A DNA stretch of 21,093 nucleotides, from contig JAHDEF010000012.1 in assembly GCA_020628975.1 (NCBI GenBank), forward strand, positions 1-21,093, in the 5' to 3' direction. Of the stretch, positions 14,915 to 21,093 are shown in pieces. The position numbers and the translations under genes are program-made. The DNA comes from Aquimarina sp. GTDB lineage: Bacteria; Bacteroidota; Bacteroidia; Flavobacteriales; Flavobacteriaceae. The number at the start of each line of letters is the position of its first letter. Positions within the stretch are counted from its first letter, which is position 1. Below the pieces are notes generated by a model. That model searched no databases and was not told the DNA's origin. It saw only the letters and a list, made by a program, of their open reading frames with translations.

Positions 14915-16374
14915 TAGCTTAATTTTTTTAATAGTTCCTGAACCACTTCCACATCATTAAAGGCTAATTTTTCTCCTTTAATTTCTTGATAATTTTCATG
15001 TCCTTTTCCTGCTATTAAAATGATATCATTTGGCTTTGCCATCATTATAGCGGTTTTTATAGCTTGTTTACGATCAATTATGACTAGTGTTTTTTTATAA
15101 TTTTCAGCGCTTACACCTGATTCCATTTCATTAATAATTGCATCAGGATCTTCAGATCTAGGATTATCAGAAGTGAAAATTACTTGACCACTTAATTGAG
15201 AAGCTATATGCCCCATTTTTGGTCTTTTTTTGCGATCACGATCACCGCCACACCCTACAATCGTAATTAATTCTTCATTATGCGTACGAATACCATTGAT
15301 GGTTTCTAGCACATTTTTTAAAGCATCGGGGGTATGAGCAAAATCAACGATTACATGAATATTTGTATCGGAAATTATATATTCAAATCGTCCATCGACA
15401 CTTTCTAGAGTACTCATAAGCCGAAGAACTTCTTCTTCCTCGAGTCCTAATTCGATGGCAACAGCATAAACCGCTACCAAATTAGAGGCATTAAACTGTC
15501 CCAATAATTTTGTCCAGATTTCATTATTATTTAATCGCAATAGCATTCCTTGAAAACTATTTTCTAAAATGGTAGCTCGGTAATCGGCGTACGATTTTAT
15601 TGCATAATTAAGTTTCCTTGCTTTTGTGTTTTGAAGCATAACTACTCCATTTTTATCATCTGCATTTGTTAATGCAAAAGCACGTTTGGATAAACCGTCA
15701 AAAAAAGATTTCTTAACATCTCTATACTCCCCAAACGTGTTGTGATAGTCTAAATGATCGTGCGTTAAGTTGGTGAATACACCACCCATAAACTGTAAGC
15801 CTTCAATTCGCTTTTGATGGATACCGTGAGAACTCACTTCCATAAAACAAAAATCCACCCCATGATCAATCATTTCAGCTAAATACGCCTGAAGTGCTAA
15901 TGGGTTTGGTGTCGTATGAGTTGCTGGTACTATAGTATCATTAATACAGACTTTTACCGTTGAAATTAGTCCTGTTTTATATCCTGCTCTTTTAAACAAC
16001 TGATATAACAAAGAGGTAATGGTAGTTTTTCCGTTAGTACCCGTTACTCCTATAAGCTTTAATTTTTCTGAAGGATTATCATAATAATTCGCTGCCATTA
16101 CCGCCAATGCTTGCTGCGAATCTTTTACTTTAACATAGGTTACTCCGTTGATCGTATGATTAGGAAAAGCTTCACAAATGACTGCAATCGCTCCTTGATC
16201 GACAGCTTTTTTGATAAAATCATGACCATCAGATTGCCCTCCTTTAATAGCTACAAAAACATCATTCAACGCTACTTTGCGTGAATCAAAATGCAAATCG
16301 GTTATAGCTACTGACGTGTTACCAATGACAGCCTCGATACCTACTTTATATAATATGTCATTTAATGCAATCAC
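14914..16374 (-). CDS. murE: UDP-MurNAc-L-Ala-D-Glu--meso-diaminopimelate ligase MurE
   Basis: MurE adds the third residue of the stem peptide. The ATP loop is TGTNGKTT (111-118). The carbamylated lysine is probably Lys221 in YRDVKKSFF. The DNPR motif at 403-406 (SDNPRSEDP) is the known signature for meso-diaminopimelate rather than lysine, as expected for a Gram-negative cell wall. The 486 aa length is normal. The start is a GTG at 16374, overlapping the end of the upstream PBP gene by four bases (GTGA), and its stop shares a base with the mraY start. Confidence 0.97.
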   Translation of the reverse strand: MIALNDILYKVGIEAVIGNTSVAITDLHFDSRKVALNDVFVAIKGGQSDGHDFIKKAVDQGAIAVICEAFPNHTINGVTYVKVKDSQQALAVMAANYYDNPSEKLKLIGVTGTNGKTTITSLLYQLFKRAGYKTGLISTVKVCINDTIVPATHTTPNPLALQAYLAEMIDHGVDFCFMEVSSHGIHQKRIEGLQFMGGVFTNLTHDHLDYHNTFGEYRDVKKSFFDGLSKRAFALTNADDKNGVVMLQNTKARKLNYAIKSYADYRATILENSFQGMLLRLNNNEIWTKLLGQFNASNLVAVYAVAIELGLEEEEVLRLMSTLESVDGRFEYIISDTNIHVIVDFAHTPDALKNVLETINGIRTHNEELITIVGCGGDRDRKKRPKMGHIASQLSGQVIFTSDNPRSEDPDAIINEMESGVSAENYKKTLVIIDRKQAIKTAIMMAKPNDIILIAGKGHENYQEIKGEKLAFNDVEVVQELLKKLS

Positions 16375-18365
16375 GATAACTCGACAATAATTTGCTTGTT
16401 AGATCCTATTTTTTCTCCTGGACTGATCGATTGATTTACAACACGACCACTTCCTGACACTTTTACTTTTAACCCTAAATTTTCTAAAAGAGGCAATACA
16501 TCCATCAACTCCATACCCTTAACATTCGGCATAATGGTTTTGTACTTATCACTTAACTGTTCGTATTTTTCGTATTGTGGTAAGCCTATAAATTTAGAAT
16601 CGGCTGTCTGCACCCATTTTGGCTTATAAGATGAAACATGAATTTTAGTAGCGATTTCTTTAAAAACAGGTGCAGCTACTGTACTACCGTAATATCCTTT
16701 TTTCTTATTAGGTTCATGTATAACTACCACACACGAGTATTTTGGATTTTCAACAGGAAAAAAACCTGCAAATGAAGCGATATATTGTAAAGGCTTATTT
16801 TTAACGTAATAATATTTTTGACAAGTCCCTGTTTTTCCCGCCATAGAAAGTTGTTCGCTATAAATATTTTCAGCAGTACCACGCTCAACCGTTTTCTGCA
16901 TTAATACTTTCATTTTATTTGCGTTTTCCTTTGAACAAATTTTTACTATGGTTTCTCTTTCTTCTTTTTCTTGTTCAACAGTACTCCAATTTTGAAACTC
17001 CTTAATAAATTGAGGTTTTACTAATACCCCCTCATTAGCCACTGCATTATAATAAGCCAAGGTTTGCAATGGAGTCATAGACACCCCATAACCGAAAGCC
17101 ATCCACGGCAGAGTTGTTCCGTACCAATTTTTAGATCCTGGCTTGGGTAGTAACGGAGCTTTTTCGCCACTAATGGTCACTCCTAGTTTTTGATTTAATT
17201 TAATATCATCGTAATAATCCAATAAATCTTCTGGGTCCTTTTTAAAAGCTTCATTTATCAATTTTGCGTAAGCAGTATTTGAAGAAACCTCAAACGCTTT
17301 TGCTAGAGAAATTTTACCATATCCGCCCCTATGAGAATCTGGCACTACACGATCATAAAATTTTACACGCCCTTTTTCGGTATCCACAACAGTTGTTGTA
17401 TCTGCTTTTCCGTTTTCTAACAGCGCTAAAGTTGATAATAATTTAAAGGTAGAACCTGGCTCGTGCGATTCTCCTACAGCATAATTATAATCTTCTAAAT
17501 AGTTGCCACTTTTCTGTTTAGTTAGGTTGGCTATAGCTTTAACCTCGCCAGTTGCCACTTCCATTACAATAACACAACCATGATGTGCGTCAAAAGTTTT
17601 TAGTTGTTTCATTAAAGCATGGTGAGCTACATCTTGCACATTAACATCTATAGTTGATACCAAATCAAAACCATCTTTTGGTTCTTGCTCATTATTACTA
17701 CGAACAGGTTTCCATTTACCTTTACCAATACTTTGTACTAAGCGCCTACCATGGTGCCCTCTTAAATATATTCCGTAAGCACTTTCTAAACCTACTCCCT
17801 TATATTTACCAATACTATCTTGACGCTCATAACCTACAGTTCGTTTGGCAATTTGCCCCATAGGGTATTCACGAACTGTTCTTTGCTCTACAATTAACCC
17901 TCCTTTAAAGGCCCCTTTATTAAGAATCGGAAATTCTTTTACCTTCTTATAAGTATCATAATCGATATTTCTACACAACAATAAGTATCGATTTCCTTTT
18001 ATTCGAGCTTTTTTAATTTTCGACAAGTAATAATTTGAAGAATTCCCAAAAGTCTGAGCTAATGCCTTTGCTAGATTCTTTACTTCTTTATCAAATAAGG
18101 AAGCCTTGGGTACTTTTACATCCATACGGATGTCGTATTTGGTTACCGAAATAGCTAGTAAATTGTGATTTACATCATATAAGCTCCCTCTACTTGCCGG
18201 CACGATTTCGGTTTTAAAAACCATTTTTTGTGCCTTTTGCTTATACTTTTCTCCATTAAACAACTGTATGTCAATTAATTTATAGGCCAAAAAACCTGAA
18301 AATATCAACATAAGGAAGATAATCAGGTATGAGCGATAGGCTATATTTTTAAGTTGTTTACTCAA
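16371..18365 (-). CDS. ftsI: Division-specific transpeptidase (PBP2B/FtsI type) with PASTA domain
   Basis: This is a class B penicillin-binding protein that cross-links septal peptidoglycan, paired with FtsW. A short cytoplasmic tail is followed by one membrane segment (about 12-32). The pedestal/dimerisation domain spans about 50-230, with ASRGSLYD (57-64). The transpeptidase domain holds the three active-site motifs STFK (305-308), SSN (361-363) and KTG (511-513). One PASTA domain occupies about 610-664. At 664 aa it is larger than E. coli FtsI (588) because of the PASTA domain. The start is a TTG at 18365: a TAG lies five codons upstream in frame, and the next Met (19) is inside the membrane segment. 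It begins one base after the ftsL stop. Confidence 0.96.
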   Translation of the reverse strand: MSKQLKNIAYRSYLIIFLMLIFSGFLAYKLIDIQLFNGEKYKQKAQKMVFKTEIVPASRGSLYDVNHNLLAISVTKYDIRMDVKVPKASLFDKEVKNLAKALAQTFGNSSNYYLSKIKKARIKGNRYLLLCRNIDYDTYKKVKEFPILNKGAFKGGLIVEQRTVREYPMGQIAKRTVGYERQDSIGKYKGVGLESAYGIYLRGHHGRRLVQSIGKGKWKPVRSNNEQEPKDGFDLVSTIDVNVQDVAHHALMKQLKTFDAHHGCVIVMEVATGEVKAIANLTKQKSGNYLEDYNYAVGESHEPGSTFKLLSTLALLENGKADTTTVVDTEKGRVKFYDRVVPDSHRGGYGKISLAKAFEVSSNTAYAKLINEAFKKDPEDLLDYYDDIKLNQKLGVTISGEKAPLLPKPGSKNWYGTTLPWMAFGYGVSMTPLQTLAYYNAVANEGVLVKPQFIKEFQNWSTVEQEKEERETIVKICSKENANKMKVLMQKTVERGTAENIYSEQLSMAGKTGTCQKYYYVKNKPLQYIASFAGFFPVENPKYSCVVVIHEPNKKKGYYGSTVAAPVFKEIATKIHVSSYKPKWVQTADSKFIGLPQYEKYEQLSDKYKTIMPNVKGMELMDVLPLLENLGLKVKVSGSGRVVNQSISPGEKIGSNKQIIVELS

Positions 18366-18366
18366 T

Positions 18367-18678
18367 TTATTTTTTAACTATAAGTTTTACTGGCGGTTTT
18401 TTTGGTGGTTCTATTTGCATTGAAGCTACTTGTGTTTTTACATAAGACTCCATTTTTAATTTCATTAAGTGGGATCTTCCCATCGCAAATTCAGATCTAT
18501 ATTTTTTTAGCTGTTGTTTTTTTGAAGCTAGTTCGTACACTTTTCGTTCAGCGCTATGTGATGTTGCAATCATGATTAACGCTAAAAGAGACAAAAACAA
18601 TAGCATTCGCCAGTTTTTCTCAGCTCCTTCCTCAAGAAGTACTTTACCTTTTAGTATGTCAACTATTTTTTGCTTCAC
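18367..18678 (-). CDS. ftsL: FtsL-like cell division protein
   Basis: This is a 103-aa bitopic membrane protein. A basic and acidic cytoplasmic tail is followed by a membrane segment at about 25-41 (MLLFLSLLALIMIATSH). A heptad-like helical stretch from 43 to 80 (ERKVYELASKKQQLKKYRSE...) suits a coiled coil with an FtsB/DivIC partner. The end is Pro/Lys rich. The family has almost no sequence conservation, so the call rests on topology, size and its place between rsmH and the PBP gene. The GTG start at 18678 is the only one possible upstream of the membrane segment, since a TAA lies two codons before it in frame. Confidence 0.9.
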   Translation of the reverse strand: MKQKIVDILKGKVLLEEGAEKNWRMLLFLSLLALIMIATSHSAERKVYELASKKQQLKKYRSEFAMGRSHLMKLKMESYVKTQVASMQIEPPKKPPVKLIVKK

Positions 18679-18713
18679 TTTTTATTTATTTCTTAAAACA
18701 CTATTGCTTTTGC

Positions 18714-19637
18714 TTAAGGTCTTTCTGCAATCCTTTCTGCAATTCTTAATTTCGCACTTCGTGCTCGACTGTTTTTTGAGATTTCATCATTATTAGGTAT
18801 CACTAACCCCCCTACCTTTTTGAAAGGCACCTCTACATTCCCGAACATATCTTTTTCGGGTTCTCCTTCAAAAAGTCCGTTTCTGATGTATCGTTTTACC
18901 AGCCTATCTTCTAAAGAATGATAGGATATCAAACTCAATCGCCCTCCTTCTGTCAATACTTCTTGTGTTTGTAGTAAGAATTCTTTAAGCACCTGTATTT
19001 CTTGATTTACTTCTATACGAATAGCTTGATAAACTTGTGCTAAAATTTTATGTTCTTTTCTACGATCTAAACAAGGAGCAATTACCTCTTTTAATCGGTT
19101 TGTGGTTTCTATTAAAGATTCTTTTCTAGCTGCAACAATTAACCGAGCCATTTTAGGAGCGTTTCGTAACTCTCCATATTGTGACAATATTCTGCGCAAA
19201 TCAATTTCTTCGTACGTATTTATTACTTCTTTAGCAGACAATACTGCTGATTGATCCATACGCATGTCAAGATCAGCATCAAAACGGGTTGAAAAACCAC
19301 GCTCAGCTACATCGAATTGATGTGATGACACCCCAAAGTCTCCCAAAATCCCATCAATTTTCTTAGCATTGTAAAATCGCAAGTACCGTTTTAGAAAGCG
19401 AAAATTATGGGGAATTAGTTGAAACCTTGAGTCTTCTATAATGTTAGCATGAGCGTCTTTATCTTGATCGAAAGCATATAACCTGCCCTTTTCACCTAAA
19501 CGCGATAAAATTTCTTTTGAATGGCCTCCACCTCCAAACGTAACATCCACGTACACCCCATCAGGTTTAATTTGTAAACCATCGACAGTTTCTTTTAACA
19601 ATACAGGTATATGATATGCTTGCTCACTCATCATCAT
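18714..19637 (-). CDS. rsmH: 16S rRNA (cytosine(1402)-N4)-methyltransferase RsmH
   Basis: RsmH (MraW) methylates C1402 of 16S rRNA in the ribosomal decoding centre using S-adenosylmethionine. The SAM-binding signature is YVDVTFGGGGHS (near 29-40). It is followed by YAFDQD, then DGILGDFGVSSHQFD, and ERGFSTRFDADLDMRM. The C-terminal LSLISYHSLEDRLVKRY is a family hallmark. From the ATG at 19637 it is 307 aa, the usual length. The start is ambiguous: three ATG codons stand in tandem (19637, 19634, 19631), preceded by a TTG at 19640. All lie inside the last codons of mraZ, giving an overlap of 8-14 nt. Confidence 0.97.
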   Translation of the reverse strand: MMMSEQAYHIPVLLKETVDGLQIKPDGVYVDVTFGGGGHSKEILSRLGEKGRLYAFDQDKDAHANIIEDSRFQLIPHNFRFLKRYLRFYNAKKIDGILGDFGVSSHQFDVAERGFSTRFDADLDMRMDQSAVLSAKEVINTYEEIDLRRILSQYGELRNAPKMARLIVAARKESLIETTNRLKEVIAPCLDRRKEHKILAQVYQAIRIEVNQEIQVLKEFLLQTQEVLTEGGRLSLISYHSLEDRLVKRYIRNGLFEGEPEKDMFGNVEVPFKKVGGLVIPNNDEISKNSRARSAKLRIAERIAERP

Positions 19638-20082
19638 CAAAATTCATTACCTCTTCAGCTAATGCAGCAAAGTCATCAATAGATTCATCGACTACTGACT
19701 CGTATTTTTGCTTATCCCAAATCTCTACGATATTGATCGCTGAAGAAAGCACTAATTCTTTTTCTATTTCGGCAAAAGCTATAAGGTCTTTTGCTATTAA
19801 TAATCTTCCATTAGCATCAACTTCAACCATTTTAACACCAGCAGTAAATCGCCGAATAAAATCATTGTTTCGCTTATTAAAGCGGTTGAGTTTATTCATT
19901 TTCTGCATAAGCTTATTCCATTCATCCATCGGATACAACTCTAAACAAGGCTGAAACACCGAACGCTTTAACACGAAACTTTTGTGCAACACATTATCCA
20001 ACTGCTTTTTAAAAGCAGAAGGCAGCGCCAACCGCCCTTTGGCGTCGACTTTACACTCATATGTTCCGATTAAATTGACCAC
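19624..20082 (-). CDS. mraZ: Transcriptional regulator MraZ
   Basis: MraZ is a DNA-binding protein that regulates the dcw operon in which it is the first gene; the family also affects ribosome biogenesis genes through RsmH. At 152 aa it has two SpoVT/AbrB-type half-domains, each with the conserved loop: DAKGRLALP (13-21) and DANGRLLIA (about 93-101). The family assembles into rings that touch several tandem DNA repeats. The start is GTG at 20082; a TAG two codons upstream in frame and no Met before residue 52 leave no other choice. Three AAAGTGG boxes at 20120-20146 and a TATCTTTG promoter element at 20100-20107 lie upstream, consistent with self-regulation. Confidence 0.97.
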   Translation of the reverse strand: MVNLIGTYECKVDAKGRLALPSAFKKQLDNVLHKSFVLKRSVFQPCLELYPMDEWNKLMQKMNKLNRFNKRNNDFIRRFTAGVKMVEVDANGRLLIAKDLIAFAEIEKELVLSSAINIVEIWDKQKYESVVDESIDDFAALAEEVMNFDDDE

Positions 20083-20099
20083 TTTCTAATAGAATTAAT

Positions 20100-20107
20100 C
20101 AAAGATA
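20100..20107 (-). promoter_or_regulatory. Predicted -7 promoter element of the dcw operon
   Basis: TATCTTTG on the minus strand matches the Bacteroidota consensus TAnnTTTG completely. It lies 17 bp before the mraZ GTG, predicting a leader of only about ten bases. The -33 region falls within the third MraZ box, so a bound regulator would meet RNA polymerase there. Confidence 0.65.
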
Positions 20108-20119
20108 CTACATTTAAAA

Positions 20120-20146
20120 CCACATTTTACCACTTTACTCCACTTT
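20120..20146 (-). promoter_or_regulatory. Predicted MraZ operator: three AAAGTGG boxes, 10-bp period
   Basis: Read on the minus strand, AAAGTGG occurs at 20146-20140 and 20136-20130, and AATGTGG at 20126-20120. Each box is followed by three variable bases, so the period is exactly 10 bp, one helical turn. MraZ proteins are known to bind three or four tandem repeats at this spacing (TGGGN with 5-bp spacers in E. coli, AAAGTG-type in Mycoplasma). The location just upstream of the mraZ promoter fits repression or tuning of the dcw operon. Confidence 0.8.
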
Positions 20147-20198
20147 GTGAATAACTTCCTTAAGCCTTTATTTTACTGCTTGAGCCGACGTTTTAATT

Positions 20199-20240
20199 TT
20201 TTGTGAACTTTGAAAATGAACTGTTATTCGTTTCACAAAA
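20199..20240. repeat. Inverted repeat in the mraZ-hydrolase divergent region
   Basis: TTTTGTGAA (20199-20207) and TTCACAAAA (20232-20240) are exact reverse complements, separated by 24 bp. They lie between the two divergent promoters. The arms could be an operator for the hydrolase gene, or chance in AT-rich DNA. Confidence 0.35.
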
Positions 20241-20320
20241 CGACAAACTTATAAGTACTACGAAATTGAATCACAAATGCTCGTAGATTAAAAAAATTAG
20301 GATTACTGTTTGTTAAAATC

Positions 20321-20328
20321 TATATTTG
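20321..20328 (+). promoter_or_regulatory. Predicted -7 promoter element of the alpha/beta hydrolase
   Basis: TATATTTG matches the Bacteroidota -7 consensus TAnnTTTG. It lies 22 bp before the hydrolase ATG, giving a leader of about 15 nt. A TTTG occurs at 20309-20312, but it is too close to serve as the -33 element. Confidence 0.6.
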
Positions 20329-20350
20329 CGGCTGTTACTTGAAAGTCTCA

Positions 20351-21093
20351 ATGAGTAAAAAATTGACATCAGAAGGAAAGTTTAATTACATAAGTGCAGG
20401 TGAAGGAACTACGTTAGTGGTGTTGCACGGGTTAATGGGTGGACTAAGCAATTTCGAAGCTTTGTTTAACTACTTTCCTGATCATGGATACAAAGTTGTA
20501 ATTCCTGAATTACCTATATATGAGTTACCCCTTATTAAAACCAATGTGGGTAACCTTGCCAAATTTCTAAAAGAATTTATTGATTTTTTAGAGGAAGAAG
20601 AAGTTATTCTTATTGGAAACTCGTTAGGAGGACATATAGGATTAGTTTTCACAAAAATGTTCCCCGAACTCGTTAAAGCTTTAGTTTTAACAGGAAGCTC
20701 TGGCTTATACGAAAGTGGCATGGGAGAAAGCTACCCTAAAAGAGGTGACTACGAATACATTAAGAAAAAAGCCGAAGATGTTTTTTACAACCCTAATGTG
20801 GCTACAAAAGAAATGGTTGACGAAGTTTACAACACTGTAAATGACAGAAATCGACTTGTACGTACCTTAGCGATAGCCAAAAGTGCTATTCGACATAATA
20901 TGGCAAAAGACATTACTAATATTACCATACCCGCCTGTATTATTTGGGGGAAAAATGATACGGTTACTCCACCTGATGTTGCTGAAGATTTCCATAGACT
21001 TCTACCAAATTCAAGCTTATATTGGATTGACAAATGTGGGCATGCCGCAATGATGGAACACCCTGAAACTTTCAACCAATTACTACATGAATG
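20351..21093 (+). CDS. Alpha/beta hydrolase (3' partial)
   Basis: Reading from the ATG at 20351, the frame stays open to the window edge for 247 codons. The fold and active site of a serine alpha/beta hydrolase are clear. The oxyanion-hole motif is HGLMGG (26-31), the nucleophile elbow is GNSLGG with Ser91, the acid is Asp203 in WGKNDTVTPP, and His231 lies in KCGHAAMMEHP. No signal peptide is seen, so it is probably cytoplasmic. Related proteins are about 250-260 aa, so only a few residues should be missing. The substrate cannot be told; the MhpC/BioH-like class is broad. It is transcribed divergently from mraZ across a 268-bp region with its own promoter element. Confidence 0.92.
   Translation, partial: MSKKLTSEGKFNYISAGEGTTLVVLHGLMGGLSNFEALFNYFPDHGYKVVIPELPIYELPLIKTNVGNLAKFLKEFIDFLEEEEVILIGNSLGGHIGLVFTKMFPELVKALVLTGSSGLYESGMGESYPKRGDYEYIKKKAEDVFYNPNVATKEMVDEVYNTVNDRNRLVRTLAIAKSAIRHNMAKDITNITIPACIIWGKNDTVTPPDVAEDFHRLLPNSSLYWIDKCGHAAMMEHPETFNQLLHE

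Noticed and set aside
20482..21075. Two minus-strand open frames of 79 and 82 codons at the right end
   Set aside because: They are antisense to a continuous alpha/beta hydrolase frame with an intact Ser-Asp-His triad.
1..21093. A new defence, mobile or biosynthetic gene system, or a CRISPR array
   Set aside because: Every substantial gene belongs to a known housekeeping or common family, no spaced direct repeats of CRISPR type are present, and no transposase, integrase, nuclease or toxin gene is seen.

Overview
The window is a chromosomal stretch of an AT-rich member of the Bacteroidota, most likely family Flavobacteriaceae (genus not determined). The evidence is the gene order and protein style of the division/cell-wall (dcw) cluster, a 709-residue FtsZ with a very long tail ending NSFLHDNVD, and three good matches to the Bacteroidota -7 promoter element TAnnTTTG. 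This is mostly conserved core genome; I found no convincing new defence, mobile or biosynthetic system.

Layout. At the left edge (1-1285, +) lies the 3' part of a membrane sensor histidine kinase. It converges on ychF (1445-2539, -), with a ~130 bp hairpin-forming repeat between them. A GNAT acetyltransferase (2693-3193, -), a second copy of the same repeat (about 3334-3456), a tRNA-Arg(UCG) gene (3461-3534, -) and a yqeY-type gene (3613-4065, -) follow. From 4159 to 20082 the minus strand holds a dcw cluster of 13 genes in transcription order: mraZ, rsmH, ftsL, a division transpeptidase (PBP with PASTA domain), murE, mraY, murD, ftsW, murG, murC, ftsQ, ftsA, ftsZ. On the far right an alpha/beta hydrolase (20351 to the edge, +) is transcribed divergently from mraZ and is cut just before its end.

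How it works together. MurE, MurD and MurC are Mur ligases of cytoplasmic peptidoglycan precursor synthesis. MraY and MurG make lipid I and lipid II. FtsW and the PBP polymerise and cross-link septal peptidoglycan. FtsL and FtsQ form the periplasmic linker complex. FtsA and FtsZ form the cytoplasmic ring. MraZ is the predicted regulator, and three AAAGTGG boxes at exact 10-bp spacing lie just upstream of its promoter. murF, murB and ddl are not in this cluster. Most junctions overlap or nearly touch, which suggests translational coupling. The exceptions are the murD-ftsW gap (125 bp, inverted repeats), the mraY-murD gap (85 bp, hairpin) and the ftsZ-yqeY gap (two hairpins).

No gene-free stretch exceeds 300 bases. 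The longest are 20083-20350 (divergent promoter region), 3194-3460 (repeat copy 2 and a palindrome) and 1286-1444 (repeat copy 1). The points most worth a second look are the MraZ operator, the two-copy repeat element, the inverted-repeat insertion before ftsW, and the internal EPAYKRQ motif of FtsZ.
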